Shown in pieces: positions 40,319 to 48,572 of a DNA stretch of 64,000 bases (position 1 is the stretch's first letter; every line of letters starts with the position of its first letter). Source of the stretch: Ruminococcus sp. (GTDB taxonomy: Bacteria; Bacillota; Clostridia; Oscillospirales; Ruminococcaceae); assembly GCF_017549005.1 (NCBI RefSeq), contig NZ_JAFYYT010000040.1, positions 1 to 64,000 on the forward strand, read 5' to 3'. The notes under the pieces are model-generated. The model ran no database searches. It was not told where the DNA came from and was given only the letters and a program-made list of their open reading frames with translations. A program made the position numbers and the translations under genes.

Positions 40319-41662
40319 TTACTTTACAATATCATCATCTGTGAAAGGATCGCCGCACTCAGGGCAGAACTTTGGAGGATTCATCGGATCCTCAGGTTCC
40401 CAGCCGCACTTGTCGCACTTGTAGAGCGGAGCGCCCTCAGGCTTCTTCTTTCCGCAGTTAGAGCAGAACTTGCCCTTATTTACAGAGCCGCAGTCGCAAG
40501 TCCAGCCGTCAGGTGTAAGAACTACGGGCTTGGGTTTGCCGCAGCCTGAACAGAACTTGCCTGTATTTGTCTCGCCGCAGTCACACTTCCATGAATCTGC
40601 AGAACCGGCTGCAGCTACGGGAGCAACAGGTGCCTGTGGCATCTGTGCCTGATTCTGCTGAGCCATTCCGAAGAGGTTCTGAGCGTTGGTTCCACCTGCC
40701 TGCTGAGCCATTCCCATACCGAAAAGTCCCATGGCAGCACCATTAGGGTTTTTTGCAGCATTCTGCATAGCCTGAGCCTGAGCCTCAACAAGTGATGCGG
40801 CTGCGTTGCCGGGATCGCGGTTCCAGGCTCTGTCCTCAAATTCCTGGATTCTCTTTGTATCTTCATCTGAGATCGTTGCGGAATTGATATTGACAGTCCA
40901 GATCTGGAGACCTCTCTTTTCCTTCCACATCGGATCAACTTCTGTCTCGATAGCAGCCTTGACCTCTCTCTGTCTGCCGGGGAGCTGATCATATCTTATG
41001 CCCGAAGCAGAAATAGCTGCAAATGCAGGCTGGAGTGAGTCAAGGAACTCGCTCTTAAGCTGATTATCGATCTCGGAGCGGAGGAAACGCTCCTTGACGT
41101 CGCCGCATACATTCACATAGAAAAGTACAGGATCGGCGATCTTATAGGAGTAGATACCGTTGCAGCGTACACCTACGGTAAAGCTTCTTCCGAGGTCCTC
41201 ATATGCAACTCTGAAAGGAACAGGGTTCTGTGTTCCGAATTTATTGTCAAGGATCTCCTTCATATTGAAGTAGTAAATTCTCTGATCCTTTGCAGCTGTT
41301 CCGCCGTGCTTGATACGATCCCACATTTCCTTGAACATATCCTTGAGACCTGTACCGAAGCTGCTGTTGAAGATACTCGGCGAAGTACCTGTCTGATACT
41401 TATATATACCAGGCTGTGTGGCGATTTCGGTGACCATACCCTGGTCTACCATGATCATTGCCTGACCTTCGTGAACTACGATTCCGCTTCCGTCGGAAAT
41501 AACATTTTCATTTCCTTTGGTGTTTGAAGAATGTTTTCCAAGCTGTTTCTTTGCTCTGACAACGAGAACATCAGAAGGAAGAGCGTCACAAGTATAGAAC
41601 TCTTCCCATGTATCAGCAAGAGTCTGAGATGCTCCGACGAGAGCTGCCTGAATAATACCCAT
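40319..41662 (-). CDS. SPFH-domain protein with C-terminal zinc ribbons (YdjI-like)
   Basis: A 447-residue protein. The SPFH/band-7-like domain (about 20-270) has VLVVRAKKQLGKHSSN, GSGIVVHEGQAMIMVDQG, GIYKYQTGTSPSIF and DEDTKRIQEFEDRAWN. A low-complexity Gln/Ala/Met-rich stretch (about 285-360) follows. Three zinc ribbons close the protein: WKCDCGETNTGKFCSGCG, WTCDCGSVNKGKFCSNCG and YKCDKCGWEPE ... KFCPECGD. YdjI of Bacillus and the so-called virion core protein family share this plan and act at the membrane with PspA in envelope stress. No pspA is in this window. It is first in its operon, with AAAGGAG before ATG. Confidence 0.88.
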   Translation of the reverse strand: MGIIQAALVGASQTLADTWEEFYTCDALPSDVLVVRAKKQLGKHSSNTKGNENVISDGSGIVVHEGQAMIMVDQGMVTEIATQPGIYKYQTGTSPSIFNSSFGTGLKDMFKEMWDRIKHGGTAAKDQRIYYFNMKEILDNKFGTQNPVPFRVAYEDLGRSFTVGVRCNGIYSYKIADPVLFYVNVCGDVKERFLRSEIDNQLKSEFLDSLQPAFAAISASGIRYDQLPGRQREVKAAIETEVDPMWKEKRGLQIWTVNINSATISDEDTKRIQEFEDRAWNRDPGNAAASLVEAQAQAMQNAAKNPNGAAMGLFGMGMAQQAGGTNAQNLFGMAQQNQAQMPQAPVAPVAAAGSADSWKCDCGETNTGKFCSGCGKPKPVVLTPDGWTCDCGSVNKGKFCSNCGKKKPEGAPLYKCDKCGWEPEDPMNPPKFCPECGDPFTDDDIVK

Positions 41663-41701
41663 AATTATAGCTCCTTTCGGGAAAATAATCCCTATTTAAA
41701 T

Positions 41702-41730
41702 ATTATCGTGCGAAAAATAGCTATTTTTCG
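41702..41730 (-). promoter_or_regulatory. Palindrome in the SPFH operon promoter region
   Basis: A perfect 20-base palindrome at 41711-41730 (CGAAAAATAG and its complement) lies 48 bases before the SPFH start. GATAAT (minus strand, 41702-41707) could be the -10, which puts the palindrome over the spacer and -35. It is a candidate operator. Confidence 0.55.
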
Positions 41731-41916
41731 TCATTTTCGTGTCAGCTGAAAAACTAACATAACATAATTATAACATATAATTACAAAAAAAGCAACAGTC
41801 GCGGAATAATAATGGACAAATTTATTGTTTATGCCGCACTTATAGCGTATTTAAAGAAAAATACAATGCTTTTTATCAGTTTTTACTGCTGAAATATATT
41901 TTTATTTTTTAACATT

Positions 41917-42258
41917 TTATTCCCAGTCTTTCCATGTGTCAGGCTGATATCCTATCGTTGCCTTTGCACCGTTCCTGACGATCGGAGTAACGATTATCTG
42001 CGGATTTTCCAGTATCTTTTCCTCCTTGTCCTCATCGGAAAGATACTGGAGCAGTGCCAGAAGGTCTTTGTCCTTGTGCTCGTGGTTTATGAGCTTATCT
42101 GTGCCGCCGACAGCTTTTTTGACATTGTTGAACTCGCCGCGGCTCATGCCTTTTTCTTTCATGTCAATAAACTGGTACTTAATATTACGCTCCTTGAAGT
42201 AACGCTCTGCCTTTTTGCTGTCAAAGCACTTCTTAGTGCCGAATATCTGTATATTCAT
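41917..42258 (-). CDS. ArsC/Spx-family thioredoxin-like protein
   Basis: A 113-residue protein of the ArsC/YffB/Spx fold. It opens MNIQIFGTKKCFDSKKAERYFKERNIKYQFIDMKEKGMSRGE; a single cysteine at residue 11 takes the place of CxxC in Spx. PIVRNGAKATIGYQPDTWKDW closes the fold. It is more like small ArsC-like reductases than Spx, which binds RNA polymerase; activity is not known. The start overlaps the beta-glucosidase stop by one base (TGATG), so they are coupled. Confidence 0.87.
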   Translation of the reverse strand: MNIQIFGTKKCFDSKKAERYFKERNIKYQFIDMKEKGMSRGEFNNVKKAVGGTDKLINHEHKDKDLLALLQYLSDEDKEEKILENPQIIVTPIVRNGAKATIGYQPDTWKDWE

Positions 42259-45035
42259 CAGTTTTCCTCCGCTGCAAATGCAAGATCGATATTATCATCT
42301 TCTTTTTCAAGCTCGAATTCAATGCTGTGGAGTTTCAGTCCGTTCTGAGCGAAATAAATCCTGATAGCAGAAAATCTTGAGAATAACGGCATTGAACACG
42401 AAAGAGACACGGGCTTTCCGTCTGTTCCGTTCCATGTGAGCGTGCCGCTCGGAGTACCAAGCGTGAAAAGCGTAATGGGAAGCTGTGCCAGCGAGCTTTG
42501 CGTTGATGAAGCTGTTACAGTTACCTTATACCAGCCGAGCAGCTTCAAAATCAGAGCAAAAGCATAATTCTCGCCCTTTTTGCTCTCCAGATCATCGAGA
42601 TCTATCTTGAGATACCTGTCAACATCGTAAAAAACAACAGGTTCATCGGAAGAACTGTCCATCTCTTCCCTGTTTATTATTTTTACCTTTATATCGTTAC
42701 CTGTGATACGCTTCATCGCATGAGTCGTCATCGCAAATCTCAGAACATTCTCAGCATTGCGCTGTAACTCTCCCCTTGTGATAGTACCGTTTCCGAGAGC
42801 GTTCAGTATATCTTCATCAACTGAGGAACTGTCGGCGCATACCATATAAACATCGTTCTGAGCTCGAATCATTGGAATATAATAGCTTCTTTTCGGCTCT
42901 TCGCCGCGGAAGTTGACATTTGCCCACCAGTCAGTCATGGTAAGTCCTCTGAAGCCCCACTCATCGCGGAGGATAATGGTGTTCAGGTCATAATTGCCTG
43001 CTGTCCATAATCCGTTCAGAGAGCCGTAGGTAGTCATGATAGTGCTTGCATTCCCCTCTTTAACGGCTATTTCAAAGCCTTTGAGATATATCTCACGGAG
43101 GGCTCGCTCGGAGACTGCAGAATCTATGAAATGGCGGTTGGTTTCCTGATTGTTGGCACAGAAATGCTTTATCGTACCCGTTACACCTACGCTGTGAAGT
43201 CCTTTCAGCTCTGCGGCTGCCATCTGACCTGTGAGATACGGATCTTCCGAAAAATACTCGAAGTTTCTTCCGTTAAGTGGGTGACGATGTATATTCATAC
43301 CCGGACCGAGGAGGCAATCAACTTTATTTGCGACCATCTCTGTACCCATGAAACCGTAAAGCTCCTGTATGAGTTCGCGGTTGAACGTTGAAGCAATAAG
43401 CGTACCGTTTGGCAGGCTGAATGCCTTTGTGCCGCAGTCCAGTCTCATACCCGAAGGACCGTCGGAGCAGCAGCAAGCCGGAACTCCCATCTCGTTCAGT
43501 TTGTCGGAAACTCCGCCAAATGCAGAGGCTGTACCTGCGGTAACCCTCGGACTTCCCATGCCCTCGCCGCGCACTATGCAGGAAAGGTCATAATCGGAAA
43601 GCTGTGCGATAAATTCGGTCATAGTGTTATTTCCGTTCATTACATCGGAAAGCTTTATACCCTTATCACCTGTATATTCGATATCTTCGGGAAGCTTGTC
43701 TTTTCGGCGCTTTTCTTCATCTATCCTGTTTGTCGGTACTGCTTCTGTGGCAGCCTCAAAACCTGTATCTGTTTTCCGCGGCTTGATACGTTCAAATTCA
43801 AGAACAGGCGCCAGTGCCTGAGAGCACTTTTCAACAACTGCTGTCTGTGACTGCTCAAATGTGTGAACTTTCTCAGCCTTTCTTACGTCGGAGCCAGCCC
43901 AGAAGCTGTACTCCCCTTCTTCAAGTACCCAGCAATTTACATTTCCCGAAGCTCCCGAATCGTCATATGTGGAGATATCCTTTTTATTCACACATATGGT
44001 AAGCTCCTGCGACTCTCCTGACATGAGAGCCTTTGTCTTTGCAAAGCTGCAGAGAACTCTTGCAGGCTGTCCGAGTTTGCCCTGAGGCTTTTCGACATAA
44101 AGCTGAACAACTTCTTTTCCTGTATATTTTCCTGTATTTGTGACTTTGAAACTGAATGTGAGCGTTTCGCTTCCGCTTACAGATAAAAATTCTGTGTCAA
44201 AGGTGGTGTATGAAAGTCCGAAGCCGAAAGGATAAACAACTTTTTCCTTTGCAAAGGTCTCAAACCAGCGATAGCCTACATATATATCCTCTTTATAGTA
44301 GGATCTGTCCTTTTGTCCGAAATTCGCGTCCGATGGATAATCCGATATCTTCTGTGCGATAGTGTCGGGAAGCTTTCCCGAGGGACTGACCTTGCCTGTG
44401 AGGACGGCGGCAGTACCTGTACCTCCTGTCATACCGCCCTGCCATACGTAAAGCAAAGCGTCTGTGCCTATTTCGCATATATCCGAGATATCCACAAGGC
44501 TTCCGACGTTAAGGAGCACTATCACCTTACTGAAGTACTTACGTACCTTTTTCAGCATATCCTTTTCGGCTCCCGAAAGCAGATACGAGCCCTCTTCAAG
44601 CCTTGCGTCCTGTTCCTCGCCTGCTGTTCTGCCTATAATAACAATGGCGCGGCTGCTCTCCTTTGAAGCTGCTTCAACTATGTTGTCGGTCAGCGGCATT
44701 TCCTTCTGCGACCAGGGTTCATTGCCCCAGCCTTCGCCCTGATCGAAAGGATTTTCTTCGTCCCACTTTTTATATATTTCCAGCAGTTTTTCGTTGAGCT
44801 TTACCCCTGCCTCAAGAAGTCCGTCAACGATACCTGTTACCTTTGAAACGTTTACCATTCCGCCCGAACCAGTTCCGCTCTTGTAGTAATGCAGCTGTAT
44901 CCTGCCGAAAACTGACACATTTTCGTTCATATCAAGCGGAAGAGCGTTATTGCCGTTTTTGAGCATTACGATTCCCTCGGAAACCGCTTCTACTGCTTTT
45001 TCGAGATATTTGCTCCAGTCAAGTGTATTCTCCAT
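42258..45035 (-). CDS. Circularly permuted family 3 beta-glucosidase
   Basis: A 925-residue intracellular enzyme (no signal peptide) that removes beta-linked glucose from cellodextrins. Domain order is reversed: the GH3 C-domain is first (about 60-280, with AIVIIGRTAGEEQDARLEEG and YPFGFGLSYTTF). The fibronectin-like domain follows (about 285-400), then the catalytic barrel (about 460-800). Motifs in the barrel: CCSDGPSGMRLD, LLGPGMNIHRHPLNGRNFEYFSEDP, KHFCANNQETNR, and TMTDWWANVN with the nucleophile Asp. A tail of about 125 residues follows. Known Ruminococcus and Butyrivibrio enzymes share this order. ATG 45035 follows AAGGAGG. Confidence 0.92.
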   Translation of the reverse strand: MENTLDWSKYLEKAVEAVSEGIVMLKNGNNALPLDMNENVSVFGRIQLHYYKSGTGSGGMVNVSKVTGIVDGLLEAGVKLNEKLLEIYKKWDEENPFDQGEGWGNEPWSQKEMPLTDNIVEAASKESSRAIVIIGRTAGEEQDARLEEGSYLLSGAEKDMLKKVRKYFSKVIVLLNVGSLVDISDICEIGTDALLYVWQGGMTGGTGTAAVLTGKVSPSGKLPDTIAQKISDYPSDANFGQKDRSYYKEDIYVGYRWFETFAKEKVVYPFGFGLSYTTFDTEFLSVSGSETLTFSFKVTNTGKYTGKEVVQLYVEKPQGKLGQPARVLCSFAKTKALMSGESQELTICVNKKDISTYDDSGASGNVNCWVLEEGEYSFWAGSDVRKAEKVHTFEQSQTAVVEKCSQALAPVLEFERIKPRKTDTGFEAATEAVPTNRIDEEKRRKDKLPEDIEYTGDKGIKLSDVMNGNNTMTEFIAQLSDYDLSCIVRGEGMGSPRVTAGTASAFGGVSDKLNEMGVPACCCSDGPSGMRLDCGTKAFSLPNGTLIASTFNRELIQELYGFMGTEMVANKVDCLLGPGMNIHRHPLNGRNFEYFSEDPYLTGQMAAAELKGLHSVGVTGTIKHFCANNQETNRHFIDSAVSERALREIYLKGFEIAVKEGNASTIMTTYGSLNGLWTAGNYDLNTIILRDEWGFRGLTMTDWWANVNFRGEEPKRSYYIPMIRAQNDVYMVCADSSSVDEDILNALGNGTITRGELQRNAENVLRFAMTTHAMKRITGNDIKVKIINREEMDSSSDEPVVFYDVDRYLKIDLDDLESKKGENYAFALILKLLGWYKVTVTASSTQSSLAQLPITLFTLGTPSGTLTWNGTDGKPVSLSCSMPLFSRFSAIRIYFAQNGLKLHSIEFELEKEDDNIDLAFAAEEN

Positions 45036-45066
45036 AATTTCATCCCTCCTTGAAAAATGTAACTTT

Positions 45067-45095
45067 ATTATAACAAATCGTTGATCGTTTTTCAA
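45067..45095 (-). promoter_or_regulatory. Promoter of the beta-glucosidase gene
   Basis: TTGAAA (45090-45095) and TATAAT (45067-45072) on the minus strand, 17-base spacer, about 30 bases before the start. Confidence 0.75.
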
Positions 45096-45127
45096 GTAGT
45101 TTAGTTAAATTTAAACAAAACATTAAC

Positions 45128-45155
45128 AAAAAACGGTGGGGAAATTCCCCACCGT
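45128..45155 (-). terminator. Terminator after rubrerythrin
   Basis: ACGGTGGGG / CCCCACCGT stem with a T-run on the minus strand, 14 bases past the stop at 45170. Confidence 0.85.
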
Positions 45156-45169
45156 CCGATATGTATTTA

Positions 45170-45721
45170 TCAGCCGAAGTATCTCTTGAGAAGACCCTCG
45201 AACGCTTTGCCGTGACGAGCCTCATCTTTTGCCATTTCATGAACTGTATCGTGGATAGCGTCAAGATTGAGCTCCTTAGCCTTCTTAGCAAGCTTGAGCT
45301 TGCCCTCTGTAGCGCCGTGCTCGGCAGCAACTCTCTTTTCAAGATTCTCCTTTGTGGAAGAAGAAAGAACTTCGCCGAGAAGCTCGGCAAACTTAGCAGC
45401 GTGCTCAGCTTCTTCATATGCAGCCTTTTCCCAGTATGCGCCTATTTCGGGATATCCCTCTCTGTATGCGACTCTTGCCATAGCAAGATACATACCGACC
45501 TCCGTACATTCTCCGTTGAAGTTTGCGCGGAGTCCGTCAAGGATCTCCTTATCAGTTACAGCCTTAGCAACTCCGAGCTCGTGCTCGCAGGCAAATACAA
45601 GCTTATCACCTGTTTCCTTTTCGATGAATTTTGAGCCGGGAACGCCGCACTGAGGACATTTCTCGGGCGGTGCATCTCCTTCGTGAACGTATCCGCAAAC
45701 AGGACATACATAAGTCTTCAT
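45170..45721 (-). CDS. Reverse rubrerythrin
   Basis: A 183-residue peroxide and oxygen scavenger of anaerobes. The rubredoxin domain is N-terminal ([23 protein letters not shown], four Cys ligands), the reverse of classical rubrerythrin. A four-helix diiron domain follows, with ligands in [34 protein letters not shown] and [18 protein letters not shown]. It protects the cell by reducing H2O2 and O2 to water. Single gene with its own terminator; AGGTAA-type site before ATG. Confidence 0.95.
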   Translation of the reverse strand: MKTYVCPVCGYVHEGDAPPEKCPQCGVPGSKFIEKETGDKLVFACEHELGVAKAVTDKEILDGLRANFNGECTEVGMYLAMARVAYREGYPEIGAYWEKAAYEEAEHAAKFAELLGEVLSSSTKENLEKRVAAEHGATEGKLKLAKKAKELNLDAIHDTVHEMAKDEARHGKAFEGLLKRYFG

Positions 45722-45795
45722 AATTTTTTACCTCCATTATTATTAATATATTGTTGAGTCCGAGCTAAGACACTGCCTTGCTTATATGGACAAAA

Positions 45796-46062
45796 TCAAA
45801 CCGAGTGTTTTACTCTGTCATGTTCTTCGGCACGCTTTCCGTTATTGAAACGGTCAAGAGTTCCGACAAGATAGCCTGTTATCCTTCTTATTCTGTCAAA
45901 GGGTACATCTTTGGCAAAATCATACTCAAGATCAACATAATCTCCGTCGATCCTGACAGTCATACCGAGTATCTCCCTGTCGCTGTACTTTTTCTTGCCG
46001 TAATCAATGTACGCATTGATCTCGTCCTGAGAAATCTGTTCTCCGATAACGTTTACCTTCAT
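45796..46062 (-). CDS. Small protein resembling the C-terminal end of anaerobic ribonucleotide reductase
   Basis: An 88-residue protein. Its second half, RRITGYLVGTLDRFNNGK ... EEHDRVKH, matches the pattern GYL...FN.GK..E...RVKH near the end of class III reductase NrdD. It lacks the zinc cysteines and the glycyl-radical site, so it is not an enzyme fragment of the usual kind. The first half (MKVNVIGEQISQDEINAYIDYGKKKY) is not recognised. It is divergent from a Crp/Fnr-type regulator. GGAGG lies before ATG at 46062. The function is unknown. Confidence 0.6.
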   Translation of the reverse strand: MKVNVIGEQISQDEINAYIDYGKKKYSDREILGMTVRIDGDYVDLEYDFAKDVPFDRIRRITGYLVGTLDRFNNGKRAEEHDRVKHSV

Positions 46063-46088
46063 TGTTTTCGACCTCCGTAGAAATAGTA

Positions 46089-46150
46089 TTGACATTTGAC
46101 TGAATATATTGTATCATATAAGAAACAAAAAATCTGTTGCATATGCAACA
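46089..46150 (+). promoter_or_regulatory. Promoter and palindrome upstream of the Crp/Fnr regulator
   Basis: TTGACA (46089-46094) and TATCAT (46112-46117), 17-base spacer. TGTTGC-ATAT-GCAACA (46135-46150) is a perfect 16-base palindrome in the leader just before the AAAGGAG site, a candidate operator or hairpin controlling translation. Confidence 0.7.
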
Positions 46151-46165
46151 AAGGAGTGATTTTTT

Positions 46166-46834
46166 ATGCTTCCCGAGGATAATATCCTGTTTAAGGGAAT
46201 AGAACAGGATGACTGCCGCAGAATGATAAGCTGCTTCAACGCCGATATCAGGAAATTCAAGTCGGGAAACCGCATTATGGACTATTCCGATAATCCTGAC
46301 AAGCTGGGCATAATTCTCAGCGGCAGTGCGGTCATGGTGAGATATGATATCAACGGAGTACGCTCTATTATGGAATCCCTCGGCGAACAAAGCGTATTCG
46401 GCGTTTATTTCACATTTACAGCGTCACAGCGCAGCGGCATCGAAATAATCGCCGAGACCGAGTGCGAGGTAATGTTCGTAAGGCGCTCGGAAATCACAAA
46501 AAGGTGTGAAAACGCCTGTCAATGTCATTCGAGAGTTGTTGAAAATCTTCTTGATCTTATGTCGGAAAAGGCTATATCCCTCAATGAACGAATAGAAGTT
46601 CTCAGCCAGCGTTCGATCGAGGATAAACTCATAAGCTGCCTTAGCATAATCGAGGAAAAGACTCCGAAGGGCAAAGCTCCGCAGATACCATTTTCGACTA
46701 CTGCTTTGTCCGACTATCTCTGCGTCAACAGAAGCGCTCTCCAGCGCGAGATCACACGGCTGAAAAATGAGGGCGTTCTTGCCATTTCAAAGCGGAAATT
46801 CAAGCTTTACAGGTATCCCGACCAAAACGATTGA
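46166..46834 (+). CDS. Crp/Fnr-family transcription regulator
   Basis: A 222-residue regulator. The cyclic-nucleotide-binding fold (about 10-130) has [38 protein letters not shown]. It lacks the Arg-Ser pair of cAMP binders and the N-terminal cysteine cluster of Fnr, although CENACQCHS holds three cysteines in the hinge. The HTH (about 165-205) has [27 protein letters not shown]. The signal is not known; cysteines and the anaerobic setting make redox sensing possible. Its last codons overlap the uppP promoter. Confidence 0.9.
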   Translation: MLPEDNILFKGIEQDDCRRMISCFNADIRKFKSGNRIMDYSDNPDKLGIILSGSAVMVRYDINGVRSIMESLGEQSVFGVYFTFTASQRSGIEIIAETECEVMFVRRSEITKRCENACQCHSRVVENLLDLMSEKAISLNERIEVLSQRSIEDKLISCLSIIEEKTPKGKAPQIPFSTTALSDYLCVNRSALQREITRLKNEGVLAISKRKFKLYRYPDQND

Positions 46835-46864
46835 CAGCTAAGAGCAAATGTGATATAATATCAC
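46831..46864 (+). promoter_or_regulatory. Promoter of uppP with palindrome over the -10
   Basis: TTGACA (46831-46836) and TATAAT (46854-46859), exact consensus with a 17-base spacer, overlapping the regulator's stop codon. GTGATAT-A-ATATCAC (46850-46864) is a perfect palindrome over the -10, close to a Crp-type site with one extra central base. Confidence 0.75.
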
Positions 46865-46896
46865 TTGTATTTTTACTTGAAAGGAACAGATTAACT

Positions 46897-47760
46897 ATGA
46901 TATGGGAAACTATCAAAACCATAATACTCGGAATCGTTGAAGGTATAACCGAATGGCTGCCCATAAGCAGTACGGGACACCTTATTCTTGTGGAAAACTT
47001 CTTGAAGCTCGATCAGAGCGATGATTTCAAGGAGATGTTTGATGTTGTTATACAGCTGGGCGCGATAATGGCAGTAGTTGTCATATTCTGGAAAAAACTT
47101 TGGCCTTTCGGCAAAAAGGATAACGCTCATCCGCTGAACAAGTCGCCGTTCGGTCAGATGATAAAGACCGACATCTTCAGGATGTGGTTCAAGGTGCTTG
47201 TTGCCTGCATTCCTGCTGCTGTGATAGGATTTCTCCTTGATGACTGGGTAGACGAGCATTTGTACAATCCTTGGACAGTTGCTGTAGCTCTTATCGTTTT
47301 CGGTGTGGCATTCATTGTTATTGAAAACTGGAACAAGGGCAGAAAGCCGAAAATCAACACGATCGCAGAGCTTACATACAATGCGGCGCTTATTATCGGC
47401 GTGTTCCAGCTTATTGCAGCTCTTTTCCCGGGAACATCACGTTCGGGCGCAACTATTGTAGGAGCTCTTCTTATAGGCGTTTCGAGGACTGTTGCGGCTG
47501 AGTTCACATTCTATCTTGCTATCCCCGTAATGTTCGGTGCAAGTCTGCTAAAGCTCGTAAAATTCGGATTCAACTTTACAGGAAGTGAGATAGCGGTTCT
47601 TCTGACAGGCTGCATCGTAGCATTCGTTGTGTCTGTATTCGTTATAAAATTCCTTATGGACTACATAAAGAAGCACGATTTCAAAGTGTTCGGCTGGTAT
47701 CGTATAGTACTCGGAATACTTGTTCTTGCATATTTCGGTATAAAGGCAGTCGCACATTAA
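46897..47760 (+). CDS. uppP: Undecaprenyl-diphosphatase
   Basis: Removes a phosphate from undecaprenyl diphosphate so the lipid carrier can be reused in wall synthesis; gives bacitracin tolerance. 287 residues, about eight membrane helices. Both active-site motifs are intact: [20 protein letters not shown] (16-35 region) and [12 protein letters not shown]. The ATG at 46897 follows AAGGAAC; the frame upstream lies within the promoter and is not translated. Confidence 0.95.
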   Translation: MIWETIKTIILGIVEGITEWLPISSTGHLILVENFLKLDQSDDFKEMFDVVIQLGAIMAVVVIFWKKLWPFGKKDNAHPLNKSPFGQMIKTDIFRMWFKVLVACIPAAVIGFLLDDWVDEHLYNPWTVAVALIVFGVAFIVIENWNKGRKPKINTIAELTYNAALIIGVFQLIAALFPGTSRSGATIVGALLIGVSRTVAAEFTFYLAIPVMFGASLLKLVKFGFNFTGSEIAVLLTGCIVAFVVSVFVIKFLMDYIKKHDFKVFGWYRIVLGILVLAYFGIKAVAH

Positions 47761-47765
47761 AAGCA

Positions 47766-47792
47766 AAAGGCAGCTCACAATGAGCTGCCTTT
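47766..47792. terminator. Terminator between uppP and PC4-like gene
   Basis: AAAGGCAGCTCA / TGAGCTGCCTTT stem with a CAA loop, flanked by A and T tracts; serves both convergent genes. Confidence 0.85.
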
Positions 47793-47796
47793 AAAA

Positions 47797-48033
47797 TTAT
47801 TCGTCAAAAGAATCGAGATCAATTCCTGCAAGAAGCTCCTTGAGCTGTGCAAGCTCGTCTGCTGTAAGGGTAACACCCTTACCCATTCTTGAATGATCCG
47901 GCGACCATTCGCGTATGTCGTACTTAGGCTCGTGATCGTTCCAGCTTACCATATTTAGCTCTTTTGTCCAGCCCTTGGCATTTTCTGAAAGAACGCCTAA
48001 TTTCTCGGTAATTTCGTATTTTAACTCTGCCAT
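47797..48033 (-). CDS. PC4/YdbC-family single-stranded DNA-binding protein
   Basis: A 78-residue protein matching the YdbC/PC4 family: LGVLSENAKGWTKELNMVSWNDHEPKYDIREWSPDHSRMGKGVTLT. The related eukaryotic PC4 and Lactococcus YdbC bind single-stranded DNA or RNA. Short, acidic C-terminus. Single gene with its own promoter at 48083-48111 and AAAGGAG site. Confidence 0.9.
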   Translation of the reverse strand: MAELKYEITEKLGVLSENAKGWTKELNMVSWNDHEPKYDIREWSPDHSRMGKGVTLTADELAQLKELLAGIDLDSFDE

Positions 48034-48082
48034 AAATGATATCTCCTTTCAAGATCAGGCTTTTTAAACCATTCAATTTGAT

Positions 48083-48111
48083 ATTATAACATAAAAAATA
48101 TGATTTGTCTA
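48083..48111 (-). promoter_or_regulatory. Promoter of the PC4-like gene
   Basis: TAGACA (48106-48111) and TATAAT (48083-48088) on the minus strand, 17-base spacer. Confidence 0.7.
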
Positions 48112-48133
48112 TACCTGAATTGAAAAAAATATA

Positions 48134-48436
48134 TCAGATCGACACTCTGAGATAATCGAGTGCTCTGCTGTAAAGCTGCTGCGGCCGGCTCTTATTGGTG
48201 ATGAGCGACTCTGCAAAAGCAACTGCGTCCTCGATATTTCGGGAGAAATCAGCTATACATTCCATATCGCCGCTTTTCTTGTCCACGACCTCTATCCCGT
48301 ATGTAATGACTTCGTCTCCGTACATCAGCATTTTGCCGCTCAGCACCCTGTATGCCACCTTATTATCGCCGAAGATCTCCATGTATAAGGTCTTGTCGCG
48401 TACATCGTGCTTTATCTTTTTTACTATCCCGAACAT
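48134..48436 (-). CDS. Small conserved hypothetical protein (possibly DUF6514)
   Basis: A 100-residue soluble protein (FGIVKKIKHDVRDKTLYMEIFG, then YGIEVVDKKSG, then a helical end ESLITNKSRPQQLYSRALDYLRVSI). The sequence fits a small Clostridia family I know only as a domain of unknown function. GGAAGGAG site before ATG. It lies alone between the PC4-like gene and the alarmone synthetase. Confidence 0.65.
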   Translation of the reverse strand: MFGIVKKIKHDVRDKTLYMEIFGDNKVAYRVLSGKMLMYGDEVITYGIEVVDKKSGDMECIADFSRNIEDAVAFAESLITNKSRPQQLYSRALDYLRVSI

Positions 48437-48572
48437 TTTTATGCTCCTTCCTGTGTTCTTTTTGATATTTTCATTATAACACCGGAAGTCATGGATGTGA
48501 ACGGGGATTTTTTTGTAAATCAGTAAGTTTTAACGCGGAATTTGGCGAAATACGCTTTGATACAACGTTTTC

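Noticed and set aside
41917-42258. Spx regulator
   Set aside because: The CxxC switch of Spx is a lone cysteine here and the RNA polymerase contact region is not recognisable; called ArsC-like.
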